DNA from: Nocardia yamanashiensis NBRC 100130
GTDB lineage: Bacteria > Actinomycetota > Actinomycetes > Mycobacteriales > Mycobacteriaceae
Direction of reading: 5' to 3'
NCBI RefSeq assembly: GCF_001613325.1
Contig: NZ_BDCD01000014.1
Coordinates: 1-64,000 of the forward strand
DNA: 64,000 nucleotides
Part shown: piece after piece, positions 1 through 7,948 of the stretch
How the letters are laid out: each line of letters opens with the position of its first letter
Numbering within the stretch: the stretch's first letter is position 1
Notes under the pieces: generated by a model
Told to the model about the DNA's origin: nothing
Database searches by the model: none
What the model saw: only the letters and a program-made list of their open reading frames with translations
Position numbers and translations under genes: made by a program

Positions 1-351
1 CCCCGCAACAGCCCCGCCGGCGCCCCCACCGCCCGCAAACGCCCCGCCCGCGGCACCCAATCCACCGGCGAAGGCCGCAACTCCAACGCCCACAACGCAA
101 CCGGCGGCCGCAAGCCCGCCAACGCGGGCGGCCGCACCACCGGCACCGGCGCAGCACGCAACAACAGCACCGGCTCCACCAACGCCCGCACCGCAACCGG
201 CAACGGCCGCAACGCATCCGGAAACGGAACCCGCAGCACCTCCTCCAACTCAGGTGCCCGCACCTCCGGCCGCGGCGCCGCCCCCGCCGGCAGCACCGGC
301 GGCCTCGCCGGCTTCTCCCGCACCGGCGCAGGCAACCGCCGCCGCGGCTGA
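1..351 (+). CDS. C-terminal part of a low-complexity Gly/Arg/Asn/Ser/Thr-rich protein (5' end outside window)
   Basis: The frame is open from the first base to a TGA at 349-351, and nearly every codon ends in C or G, which supports this frame over the alternative Ala/Pro-rich frame. The visible 116 residues are almost only Gly, Arg, Ala, Asn, Ser and Thr, with no fold. Basic disordered tails of this kind occur on actinobacterial RNA helicases and nucleic-acid-binding proteins, but nothing here identifies the protein. A strong hairpin terminator lies 17 bp after the stop, which fits a true gene end. Confidence 0.6.
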   Translation, partial: PRNSPAGAPTARKRPARGTQSTGEGRNSNAHNATGGRKPANAGGRTTGTGAARNNSTGSTNARTATGNGRNASGNGTRSTSSNSGARTSGRGAAPAGSTGGLAGFSRTGAGNRRRG

Positions 352-367
352 CCCCGCACTACCCCCG

Positions 368-398
368 AAGGCCCGGAAGCCCAACGCTTCCGGGCCTT
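368..398 (+). terminator. Perfect 13-bp stem hairpin terminator
   Basis: AAGGCCCGGAAGC, a 5-nt loop, then GCTTCCGGGCCTT forms an uninterrupted stem 17 bp after the stop of the gene ending at 351. The convergent gene ends at 420, so the stem could serve both strands. Confidence 0.8.
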
Positions 399-419
399 CC
401 TCATACCCGAACCGTCGGG

Positions 420-785
420 CTAAGACACTGAGCACACCGCGATAGCGGCGAACCCATCGACCGTCTGCTGATCCTTGACCACACCGTCGACCGTAATCCG
501 GCAGGAGACGGAACCAGAGTGTGCGGTGTTCTGCACGTTCATGTTCCAGGCCGGGATCGAAGCGGTCGAGGTAACCGACTTCGACCACGGCAGAGCCACG
601 TTCGTGTCCTGCAGCGCTTCGTAATTGTCACCGAGGTAGGTGACCGCATCGGTCGAAGCGCCGCCATTGGCCCACGCCTCATAGAGCACAGTGTGCGATT
701 CGTCCGCCCCCGAGATCCCCGCACCCACGCTGAACAGCGCGGCCCCCACGAGGGCAACGGTACCAATCTGTCGAATCAATGCCAT
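420..785 (-). CDS. MmpS-like secreted/membrane-anchored small protein
   Basis: A 121-residue protein with an N-terminal hydrophobic segment (residues about 4-27) ending near Ala-Asp-Glu, followed by a small beta-rich domain. The stretch containing VTYLGDN, VALPWSK, then a Cys pair (SCRI ... VCSVS), looks like the MmpS family (Mycobact_memb), which normally assists MmpL lipid exporters. The ATG at 785 is chosen over an upstream GTG because AAGGAC sits just ahead of it. No mmpL gene is next to it, so if the family call is right this is an orphan MmpS. It may act in the periplasm independently. Confidence 0.7.
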   Translation of the reverse strand: MALIRQIGTVALVGAALFSVGAGISGADESHTVLYEAWANGGASTDAVTYLGDNYEALQDTNVALPWSKSVTSTASIPAWNMNVQNTAHSGSVSCRITVDGVVKDQQTVDGFAAIAVCSVS

Positions 786-879
786 CGAATGTCCTTGTCT
801 CACACAGGCGAGCGAACCTCCCCCGCCGGACCAGAACGCTAATGATGGGCACCGACAAATCAGGACGCGCAGACCCTGA

Positions 880-2106
880 CTAGGCCCGGATGCCTACCCG
901 CCGACTCAACTCGCTGATCTCGGCACGCATGCCGGTCGGAGGCTTGCGCAGCAGGGTTTGCACCATGTCGCGGGCGAATCCGTTGTAGCGGATCGTTTCC
1001 GGGGCGGTCTGTTCCGATTTCACCAGCATGGTGAGTGCGGCGGTGTCCTCGTCCCGTTGCATGTACGCACGGGCGACCTCGATGAGGTGGCGACCGCGGC
1101 GGGGTACGGACACGATGTGGTCGGCGTCGATGGACCGCGCGGCTCGCAGGGCCGCGCCGGGCTGGCGCAGTTCGACGCCGAGCGTGGTGGCGTGGGCGGC
1201 CATGACCGGTTGCGAGAAGCTGGTTTGGACGTGCCGGTAGGTCGGGCCGAGTTGACGGGAGATCCGGTCTGCCCGTTCGAGGCCGTGCCAGGCGTCGCCG
1301 GAGCGGCCACGCCGACCATGGACGTAGGCGATCTCGAATTCCAATGCGCCGGCGATGCCGTGCCAATCGTCGGGGGTGTTGTCGCGGTCGAGGTAGGGGG
1401 TGAGCTGGTCGATCGCGTTGCGGGCCAGCGCGATTGCCTCTTCCCAGCGCCCGGAGTCACGGAGCGCTTGCACCATCGCCCAAGCGCTGCAGGCGATCAC
1501 GTAGGGATCGTCGGCTTCGTAGCCCTCGTTCACGGCGCGATCGGCGACCATCCATACCAGCTCCGGAGCGGGTTGGTAGGCGACATAGAAATCCGCCAGT
1601 TGGTAGACGCCGGCCAGGATCCGGCGTGCGTCACGACGGTCCTCGGATGTGCGCGCCGCGGTCTGGGCGTCGCGAATGAGCCCCGGCAACAGCGCACCCA
1701 GTTGCGAGCGATGGTCCGGGCTCGAATGGCGGATGCGCCAGGCCTTGCGCAAACGCTCGCCGAGGTGCTCGACCGAGACCGGATGGCCGCCCGGAGTGAT
1801 CCGGTAGTCGGTCAGGGCAGCCTGCACGTCCGACAGCGCAGCGTGGCGTTCACCTGCGAAGACGGTCACCGGTACCGCATGCTCGTCGCCGGTCAGCACC
1901 GCAAGGTCGTCCAGTTCCAGGACACGGGCGATCCGCAGCAGCAACTCCAGACTGGGCGCCCGCTGGATCTTGCCGTTTTCCAGAGCTTTCAGCCATTCGG
2001 CGGACCGGCCGATCTGGGCGGCCAGCACCGGCCGCGCCATTCCGACCCGCTCTCGGTGCAACCGGACCCGTCGGCCGATCTCCGAGGGAGTTCCTGAACC
2101 ACTCAC
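880..2106 (-). CDS. XRE-family helix-turn-helix regulator with C-terminal TPR-like region
   Basis: The protein (408 aa) opens with a Cro/C1-type helix-turn-helix at residues about 5-60 (EIGRRVRLHRERVG ... EWLKALENGK). A long Ala/Arg-rich helical region with TPR-like spacing follows, the usual layout of actinobacterial XRE regulators with an alpha-solenoid sensor. The GTG start at 2106 is chosen because GAGGAGG lies 8-10 nt upstream. An in-frame extension to 2385 exists but has no ribosome site and low-complexity composition. Its upstream region (2107-2374) is shared with a divergent small HTH gene and carries two inverted repeats. Confidence 0.8.
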   Translation of the reverse strand: MSGSGTPSEIGRRVRLHRERVGMARPVLAAQIGRSAEWLKALENGKIQRAPSLELLLRIARVLELDDLAVLTGDEHAVPVTVFAGERHAALSDVQAALTDYRITPGGHPVSVEHLGERLRKAWRIRHSSPDHRSQLGALLPGLIRDAQTAARTSEDRRDARRILAGVYQLADFYVAYQPAPELVWMVADRAVNEGYEADDPYVIACSAWAMVQALRDSGRWEEAIALARNAIDQLTPYLDRDNTPDDWHGIAGALEFEIAYVHGRRGRSGDAWHGLERADRISRQLGPTYRHVQTSFSQPVMAAHATTLGVELRQPGAALRAARSIDADHIVSVPRRGRHLIEVARAYMQRDEDTAALTMLVKSEQTAPETIRYNGFARDMVQTLLRKPPTGMRAEISELSRRVGIRA

Positions 2107-2156
2107 GGGGACCACCTCCTCGTGCTGGACGATAAGTGCCAGCGTATCGAAGCCGC

Positions 2157-2200
2157 GGGTAGGTTCGTACCCCTTCGCGATGCCGAACCGGCATAGGTTC
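2157..2200. promoter_or_regulatory. Two inverted repeats in the divergent regulator promoter
   Basis: GGGTA-N6-TACCC (2157-2172) and GAACC-N6-GGTTC (2185-2200) lie 50-95 bp upstream of the XRE gene start at 2106, on the side facing the divergent gene at 2375. They are candidate operators for the XRE protein. The rest of 2107-2374 shows no gene. Confidence 0.35.
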
Positions 2201-2374
2201 CAGGTCGCCCCGGTGCCCGAGCCCACCAGAACTCGGCGCCGGGTGCACTCCGAAGCCGTTCCAGGGACATGGAGAACACCCGAGATGGAAATCTTCGTTC
2301 CAGGCACCACCCTCGCGCCAGTGCCGCAAGCCATCGGACCAACTCGACGACCCGCAGATCCAGGGTGGTGAGCG

Positions 2375-2632
2375 ATGCCATTCACTCAGTCCGAGGCGAA
2401 AATCCTTGGCGCACTGGCGCTCCTTCATCCCGTCGGCGCATTGACCGTGCCGCAGCTACGCCGGGCAACCGGAACGCCCGAAACCTCGATCCACCGAGCG
2501 CTGTCACGACTCTCCCGCAGCGGCTTGGTATCCGGCACCGTGCACGGGCCCGCGCGGTGGCACTGCACGTACCGAGGTCGGCTCGCGATCACCCGGCCCG
2601 TCTATCGCGACTACATCGGAGGACGAACTTGA
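2375..2632 (+). CDS. Small winged-helix/HTH DNA-binding protein
   Basis: An 85-residue protein that is nearly all one winged helix: AKILGALALLHPVGALTV, then a recognition-type segment TPETSIHRALSRLSRSGLV and a wing. It resembles the DNA-binding half of MarR or PadR regulators without a ligand domain. Its stop overlaps the start of the next gene, which has its own GGAGGA site inside this coding sequence, so the pair is probably co-translated. Regulatory target unknown. Confidence 0.7.
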   Translation: MPFTQSEAKILGALALLHPVGALTVPQLRRATGTPETSIHRALSRLSRSGLVSGTVHGPARWHCTYRGRLAITRPVYRDYIGGRT

Positions 2633-2958
2633 CAGACTACGTCATCGGCTTTCTCCGCAAAGATCTCTCGGGACGATCATGGAAACAGGACCAAGCACGC
2701 ATCCACTCGTTCGCCGCCGAACACGGATGGCCAGTGGTTCTGATCTACTACGGCGGACTCGACCGACCCGGAGCAGTGATCAACCGTCTGATGAACCTCG
2801 CGTACGCCGAGGGCGTCAGAGCGGTAATCGTCCCGAGCACAGCATATTTCGAATCCGGCGACCTCGCTGCGCTGGTCAAGATCACTGATGTGATCTGCAC
2901 GGATACCGGCATCATTCACACCGCACCGGGCATCGTCCAACCGGTCGGCAGCGACTGA
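2629..2958 (+). CDS. Small resolvase-N-domain-like protein, TTG start
   Basis: The 109-residue product (start TTG at 2629, GGAGGA 5 nt upstream) overlaps the previous stop by 4 nt. The pattern YVIGFLRKD, then HGWPVVLIYYGG, AVIVPSTAYF and a C-terminal VICTDTG strand looks like the alpha/beta fold of serine-recombinase N-terminal domains. The catalytic Arg-Val-Ser context is not evident and there is no DNA-binding C-domain. Stand-alone domains of this sort are common in Nocardia and related genera with no known function. I infer a non-catalytic partner of the upstream HTH protein. Confidence 0.6.
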   Translation: MTDYVIGFLRKDLSGRSWKQDQARIHSFAAEHGWPVVLIYYGGLDRPGAVINRLMNLAYAEGVRAVIVPSTAYFESGDLAALVKITDVICTDTGIIHTAPGIVQPVGSD

Positions 2959-2971
2959 CGACCGCGCTCGA

Positions 2972-3000
2972 AGCCCCGGAAGCGCAAGGCTTCTGGGGCT
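2972..3000 (+). terminator. 12-bp stem hairpin terminator
   Basis: AGCCCCGGAAGC, a 5-nt loop, then GCTTCTGGGGCT; one G-T wobble. It lies 13 bp after the resolvase-like gene. Confidence 0.75.
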
Positions 3001-3025
3001 ATCGGCGCGCCAGGAGCGGTAAATA

Positions 3026-3044
3026 GTGCTAGTTTCATTAGCAC
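3026..3044. promoter_or_regulatory. Inverted repeat operator abutting the GntR start codon
   Basis: GTGCTA-N7-TAGCAC ends 1 bp before the ATG at 3046. It is a typical GntR/YtrA-style palindrome with GT...AC ends. There is no Shine-Dalgarno sequence between it and the ATG, and TAAATA sits just upstream at 3020-3025. A leaderless, self-repressed transcript is a reasonable reading. Confidence 0.6.
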
Positions 3045-3045
3045 C

Positions 3046-3393
3046 ATGTTGTGGTACATCGATCAGGCATCCAGGGTGTCGTTGCAGGAGCAGATTGCGG
3101 GGTGTGTTCGGCGGGCGGTGACCAACGAGGGGTTGGCGGTGAATGAACAGTTGCCGCCTGCAACGGAATTGGCGCTGGCGTTGGATGTGGACCGGAATAC
3201 TGTGTTGGCAGCCTATCGGCGACTCCGGGAGGAGGGAGTTGTGGATTTTCGGCGGGGGCGGGGGGTTCGGGTTACCGCCAAGGCTCCGGTTTCGGCGCCG
3301 GTGGAGCAGGCTGCTCGGCAGTTGGTCGATGCCGCACGCGCGAATGGGTACAGCAAGGCCGAGGTGCTCGGCATGATCCAGGAGTTGATGTAA
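3046..3393 (+). CDS. GntR-family regulator, YtrA-like
   Basis: A 115-residue protein with an N-terminal winged helix (residues about 10-75: SLQEQIAGCVRRAV, PPATELALALDVDRNTVLA, LREEGVV). A short C-terminal helical tail replaces a large ligand domain, the YtrA subfamily layout. Its stop shares a base with the next start (TAATG), so the two genes are translationally coupled. An inverted repeat touching the start codon suggests autoregulation. YtrA-type regulators usually control the membrane protein encoded with them. Confidence 0.85.
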   Translation: MLWYIDQASRVSLQEQIAGCVRRAVTNEGLAVNEQLPPATELALALDVDRNTVLAAYRRLREEGVVDFRRGRGVRVTAKAPVSAPVEQAARQLVDAARANGYSKAEVLGMIQELM

Positions 3394-4121
3394 TGCCTGT
3401 CGCGACTGTCTACACGAGCCGCGTCACCAACTGGCCGAACTTCTGGTTCGGCATTGGCACCTTCTCCGTCAATTACGGCGTCAACTTGACTGTGCCAGGC
3501 CCACTGTGGGCGGAAATCCTCCTCAATGTCGGGCTTGTCTTGACCGCTACGCAGGCTCTGCTCACGACAAGCCAGCGCATCAGCGCAGGACCCAACGGCC
3601 TGATCGTCAATCGCGGGTTCTTCGGCTTCCCCCGTCACAGAATTGCCCGAGACAGCATCTACCACGTCGAAATCGTCCAGATCGCGAACACCGGAGGCTG
3701 GGGGTTTACACGCAGTCGTAAACACGGAAAGACGGTGGCCTTGCGTAGTGGCCCCGCCCTGCATATCCGCAGAACTGATGGCCGCTCGATCACCGTGGGG
3801 CTGCCGGATCCTGCTGCCGCCATGCACGCCATGGGCATCTTTCCGTATCACATTGAGCACCAACCTGATCGGCTGCTGGACAAGCGTTCCATCGGCCCGG
3901 TGTACGGGGTCGGCATAGTTGCCCCGCACTGCCCGCGCTGCGCCCAACCATGGGGCCGTTTCGCACCGGCACGCACCCGCATGTCCGTCGATCGTCCCAT
4001 CTACATCTGCTCGGCCTGCACCATCGACGAAGCCGTTCGCGCGGTCTCGGGGCATCCGGCGGTCGAAACGTCGGCTTGGCCGGTCGCCGCCCGCGTCGAC
4101 CCGCGTGAATACGTCAGCTGA
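3393..4121 (+). CDS. Membrane protein with PH-like core and C-terminal zinc-ribbon-like Cys pairs
   Basis: The 242-residue protein begins with one or two hydrophobic segments (about residues 8-60), followed by a beta-rich stretch (QRISAGPNGLIVNRGFFGFPRHRI) that resembles bacterial PH-like membrane domains. The C-terminal part has CPRC about 30 residues before CSAC, a spacing suited to one zinc ribbon. I do not recognise the whole protein. It is coupled to the GntR gene and is its likely target. The combination of PH-like and zinc-ribbon parts in one small membrane protein is unusual. Confidence 0.55.
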   Translation: MPVATVYTSRVTNWPNFWFGIGTFSVNYGVNLTVPGPLWAEILLNVGLVLTATQALLTTSQRISAGPNGLIVNRGFFGFPRHRIARDSIYHVEIVQIANTGGWGFTRSRKHGKTVALRSGPALHIRRTDGRSITVGLPDPAAAMHAMGIFPYHIEHQPDRLLDKRSIGPVYGVGIVAPHCPRCAQPWGRFAPARTRMSVDRPIYICSACTIDEAVRAVSGHPAVETSAWPVAARVDPREYVS

Positions 4122-4138
4122 TCGAAACGCGCTGGGGT

Positions 4139-4714
4139 TCAGCGGATGTGGGTGCGGATTCCTTGGAGTCCGAAGAGGATCAGGAGTTCTACCGGGTTGC
4201 CGTCGGCGGTGCCCAGCCAGTGTGGGGTGGCGGTGTCGAATTCGGCGGCTTCGCCGGGTGGGAGGGTCAGGTCGCGGTCGCCGAGTACGAGGCGGAGGTG
4301 GCCGTTGAGGACGTAGAGCCATTCGGTGCCTTCGTGGGTTTGGAGGGTTGGTTCCAGTGGGTCACGGGTGGCGGGAATCAGGAGTTTGAAGGCGTTCACT
4401 CCACCGGGGCGGCGGGACAGCGGGATGTAGGTCATGCCGGCTCGGGTGATGGGTTTGAGGTGGATCCGGGGGTCGCCGGTTCGGGGGGCTCCTACGAGGT
4501 CGTCCAGGGGGACGTCGTAGATGCGGGAGAGCGGGAGGAGGAGTTCCAGGGTGGCTCGGCGGTGGCCGCTTTCGAGGCGGGAGAGGGTGCTTTCGGATAC
4601 GCCGGTTCGGGTGGCGAGGTCGGCGAGAGTGATGGCGCGGGATTGACGTAGGGCGCGGAGGCGGGGGCCTACCTGGTCGAGGACTTCGTCGGTGCTGCGG
4701 TCCATGCGATTCAT
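4139..4714 (-). CDS. XRE-cupin transcriptional regulator
   Basis: A 191-residue regulator: HTH at about residues 12-70 (LRALRQSRAITLADLATRTG, ESTLSRLESGHR) and a C-terminal cupin (about 100-188) with HEGTEWLYVLNGHLRLVLG and FDTATPHW motifs. This is the PuuR/SutR-like layout, in which the cupin senses a small molecule. The start at 4714 is a choice between two nearby ATGs (4714, 4705); neither has a strong ribosome site. It faces a divergent hydrolase gene at 4794, which may be its target. Confidence 0.85.
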   Translation of the reverse strand: MNRMDRSTDEVLDQVGPRLRALRQSRAITLADLATRTGVSESTLSRLESGHRRATLELLLPLSRIYDVPLDDLVGAPRTGDPRIHLKPITRAGMTYIPLSRRPGGVNAFKLLIPATRDPLEPTLQTHEGTEWLYVLNGHLRLVLGDRDLTLPPGEAAEFDTATPHWLGTADGNPVELLILFGLQGIRTHIR

Positions 4715-4793
4715 CTTGCCGAAACCGCACGAGGGCGTGCCAGAGCGTGGGGTGGGTGGCAAGACTGGGCACTTCTCGACCTAAGGAGTCTCG

Positions 4794-5810
4794 ATGACCA
4801 GCGCAATTCGGGTGGCAGGCCGGTATGAGCGTTTCGTTCGTGCGGCGGCCGCCGCCCTGCTCAGCCTGACAATCGTGACGGGCGGGGTGGCTTGTTCGGA
4901 CGCGGCGTCGGACATCGCGCCCTATGCCGCCGCCACCGCGGGCGATCCGGCTTTCGAAAGCACCTTCCGGCACGAGTTCGCCGACGTCGATGGCGTTCGC
5001 ATGCATTACGTGAAGGGCGGCACGGGTACGCCGGTGGTGTTGCTTCACGGCTGGCCACAGACCTGGTACGGCTGGTGGCCGATCATGCCGGCGCTCGCCG
5101 AGAACCACACTGTGTATGCGGTGGATCTGCCTGGGCTGGGCGATAGTTCAGGGTCACCTAGCGGGTACGACAAGGCCACGCTGGCCCGGTACGTCCACAC
5201 GCTCATGACCAGGCTGGGCGTGCGCGACGTGCAGGTTGTCGGGCATGATTTCGGTGCGGCGGTGGCGTTCCAATATGCCGCGCAGTTCCCGGCGGATACC
5301 GCACGGCTGGGATACTTCGATCTGCCGTTGCCGGGTCCGGGAATCGACGCGGCGACCTACCGAACCATGAGCTGGCACATCGCTTTTCATGATCAGCGGC
5401 GCGTGCCGGAGACGGTGGTCGGTGATCATGTGCGGGAGTATCTGGCGCTGTTCTATCCGCAGGTTTCGTTCGGCGGCACGGCATTCGGAGGCACGTCGGA
5501 CCGGTCACCGTTCACTGATGCGGAGATCAGTGAATTCGCACGGACATACAGCAAACCCGAGCGGCTCTCAGGCGGGTTCGACCTGTATCGCAGTCTCGAC
5601 CAGGATGTTAGCGATACCACCGCCGCCACGCCGACCGCCGTACCCACCCTGCTCATGACCGCGCAGGGGCAACTGGACGCGGTTCGCGGCACCGTGTCGC
5701 CCCGCATGACCAATATCGTCAGGGCAGTTGATGTCCCGCATGCCGGACATTGGCTGATCGAGGAGAATCCCGAATTCGTGACCGCCGAATTACGGCGTTT
5801 CCTCGAGTGA
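4794..5810 (+). CDS. Secreted alpha/beta hydrolase, epoxide-hydrolase-like
   Basis: The protein (338 aa) starts with a hydrophobic export signal ending near VTGGVACSDA. The mature part shows HGWPQTWYGWWP (oxyanion HGxP region), GHDFG with Asp152 as nucleophile and PHAGHW with His319 as catalytic base. An Asp nucleophile in GHDxG is typical of epoxide hydrolases and haloalkane or fluoroacetate dehalogenases rather than esterases. AAGGAG 8 nt upstream supports the ATG. Substrate unknown. Transcription is divergent from the XRE-cupin regulator, a common arrangement for an inducible hydrolase. Confidence 0.8.
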   Translation: MTSAIRVAGRYERFVRAAAAALLSLTIVTGGVACSDAASDIAPYAAATAGDPAFESTFRHEFADVDGVRMHYVKGGTGTPVVLLHGWPQTWYGWWPIMPALAENHTVYAVDLPGLGDSSGSPSGYDKATLARYVHTLMTRLGVRDVQVVGHDFGAAVAFQYAAQFPADTARLGYFDLPLPGPGIDAATYRTMSWHIAFHDQRRVPETVVGDHVREYLALFYPQVSFGGTAFGGTSDRSPFTDAEISEFARTYSKPERLSGGFDLYRSLDQDVSDTTAATPTAVPTLLMTAQGQLDAVRGTVSPRMTNIVRAVDVPHAGHWLIEENPEFVTAELRRFLE

Positions 5811-5830
5811 GGAAGGACTATCATCGCCGG

Positions 5831-6496
5831 ATGCGATGGGGCGGAATAGCGGTAGCGGCGACCATGATCGCCGTACTGACCACCGGATGCGGCGATTCGG
5901 ACAGCGGTTCCACCGCATCCCAGCCGAAGCCGAGCACACCGCGCGCCGAGCTATTGCTGACCGAATCGGATTTCCCGGCCGGGACCAAGACGGAGATCAT
6001 TCCGGCCACGCAGCCCGGTGAATCGACCACGGTCAGCCACGAGACCGTGACGCCGGCGGGCTGTACCGAGGACACGCGGGATGTCATGTCCGGCGTTCCG
6101 GACAGCAGTATTTCGGCGGTCGCCGCGACGGATGACGATCGTGGCGTGTTCTACGCCGAGGCGGTGATCGACCGCGCGATGGATATCGCCAAGATCAAAG
6201 ACACCATCCTCGGCAAGTGCGCCGATCTCACTATTCGGCAGGGCAACAGCGACATTCACCTGAAGTTCACGGCGCATCAGCTACCCGCAGGGCTGCGGGC
6301 CGATCAGGCCGTCGCGTACAGCACCAGCGGCAGCTCGGGCGCGGGCTCCACCACCGGCATCAAGATCGACGCCATCGCGGTGGTGCGCGGGATGACCGTG
6401 AACCTCTCGGCCGTATCGATGGACACCGGACTGGACGCCGCGGCCTTCGACAAGCTGTTCGTGGCCGCCGTGGACAAGGTCGCTTCGGCGAAATAG
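5831..6496 (+). CDS. Predicted lipoprotein of unknown function
   Basis: A 221-residue protein with a short signal peptide and a lipobox-like VLTTGC at residues about 15-20, followed by a Ser/Asp/Gly-rich linker. The rest is an alpha+beta domain with a probable disulfide pair (AGCTEDT and GKCADLT). It resembles mycobacterial lipoproteins of the DUF5642/sensor-domain type, but I cannot name it. The gene starts 20 bp after the hydrolase stop and may be co-transcribed. Confidence 0.7.
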   Translation: MRWGGIAVAATMIAVLTTGCGDSDSGSTASQPKPSTPRAELLLTESDFPAGTKTEIIPATQPGESTTVSHETVTPAGCTEDTRDVMSGVPDSSISAVAATDDDRGVFYAEAVIDRAMDIAKIKDTILGKCADLTIRQGNSDIHLKFTAHQLPAGLRADQAVAYSTSGSSGAGSTTGIKIDAIAVVRGMTVNLSAVSMDTGLDAAAFDKLFVAAVDKVASAK

Positions 6497-6544
6497 GTCG
6501 ATCGGCCGATTCGGCGATCCCGGTGATCCGCGCATCATCGGCCT

Positions 6545-7948
6545 GTGACACGAACGCTCCGAATCGCGCTGATCGTACTGGGTTGCGCGGTGCTCGCCCT
6601 GCTGTGCAACCCGAATACCGCACCCGCGCAAGCACATCCGATGCCGGGCACCAACGTCTTCCTCGATGTCCGCGAGACCGCGATCGAAGCCGAACTGCTG
6701 ATCCCCACCATGGATCTCGCGGAGGCGAGCGGCATCCGTGTCGACCTGCGCACGCGACTGTCGGACACCGAGAGCACCGGACTGGCGACCTATCTGCACG
6801 ATCACCTGCGGCCCGCCACGTCAGAGGGTGCGCCGTGGAGCGTCCGGATCACCGATCTCAGATTGGACTACACGGACCGGACAGCAACCGGCCCCGACAA
6901 GGAACTGGTCGCGCATGCGGTTCTCACCCCACCGGCAGGCGCCGGCATGCGCCATTTCGCGCTGACCTACGACGCCGTCATGCACAAGGTCGTCACGCAC
7001 ACCGCCATCGTCGCGGTCCGCCAGGACTGGCAAGCCGGACAGGTCGAATCCGGTAATGCGGCAAGGCAAATCGGCGTCCTGCGCGTGGATGCCGCGTCGA
7101 TGACCGTCCCGCCGCTCTCGGTGGACCTGACCGATGCCGGCGCCTGGCGCGGCTTCGCCGGCATGGTCGTCCTCGGCGGCCACCATATCCTCGAAGGCAC
7201 CGACCATCTCCTGTTCCTGTTCACCCTGCTGCTGCCGGCGGTGCTGATCGCGAAGGCCGGTCGCTGGTATCCGGACCGGCGGGCAGGCCGCGCGGTGCGG
7301 CACATCGTGGCCGTCACCATCGCATTCACCATCGGTCACTCGGTCGCGCTCGTGCTCAGCGCGCTGACCCGCCTGGATCTCCCGGCCCGCCCGATCGAAA
7401 CACTCATCGCCGCAACGATTCTGGTGGGCGGCGCACATGCGATCCGCCCGCTGTTCCCGGGCCGCGAAGCCCTCGTCGCCGGAGTCTTCGGCCTGGTCCA
7501 CGGCATGGCGTTCGCGTTCACCCTGGCCGAATTGAAGCTGTCCACCGGCCAACTGGCGCTCAGCGTGCTCGGATTCAATCTCGGCATCGAGGCCGTGCAG
7601 CTGCTGCTGGTCGCCCTCGCCCTGCCGCCGCTGCTGGTGCTGGCGGCCACCCGAGCCCAGCCGGTCCTGCGCGTGGGCGCTGCGCTCCTGGTGATCCTCG
7701 CGGCCCTGGGCTGGGCATGCGATCGGCTCGGTTTCCCGAACCCGGTCGCTCGCATCGCGGATCAGACCGGGACGTCGATCCTCCCGATCATCCTCTCCGC
7801 CAGCGCAATCGCGGCCGTCGTCCTGGCTGTCCAGCGCACCCGAGCACGTCAGCGTAAACGCACCGGCAACGCCGTCAGCCCGCGAATGACCGGGTTCGGG
7901 TACCACCGCAGCTCCGATTCGGCCACGGCCAAGCGAAGCTTCGGGTAG
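6545..7948 (+). CDS. HupE/UreJ-family membrane protein with N-terminal extracellular domain
   Basis: The protein (467 aa, GTG start) has a signal peptide, an extracellular beta-rich domain to about residue 190 and then about seven membrane helices. HHILEGTDHLLFL and IGHSVALVLS carry His/Asp/Glu residues that mark the HupE/UreJ_2 family, thought to move nickel or cobalt or to act as accessory permeases. A third His motif, FGLVHGMAFAF, lies further on. No urease or hydrogenase genes are in the window. The 3' end overlaps the convergent P450 gene by 100 bp. That final stretch is Arg-rich and may be an overrun past the true functional end. Confidence 0.75.
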   Translation: MTRTLRIALIVLGCAVLALLCNPNTAPAQAHPMPGTNVFLDVRETAIEAELLIPTMDLAEASGIRVDLRTRLSDTESTGLATYLHDHLRPATSEGAPWSVRITDLRLDYTDRTATGPDKELVAHAVLTPPAGAGMRHFALTYDAVMHKVVTHTAIVAVRQDWQAGQVESGNAARQIGVLRVDAASMTVPPLSVDLTDAGAWRGFAGMVVLGGHHILEGTDHLLFLFTLLLPAVLIAKAGRWYPDRRAGRAVRHIVAVTIAFTIGHSVALVLSALTRLDLPARPIETLIAATILVGGAHAIRPLFPGREALVAGVFGLVHGMAFAFTLAELKLSTGQLALSVLGFNLGIEAVQLLLVALALPPLLVLAATRAQPVLRVGAALLVILAALGWACDRLGFPNPVARIADQTGTSILPIILSASAIAAVVLAVQRTRARQRKRTGNAVSPRMTGFGYHRSSDSATAKRSFG

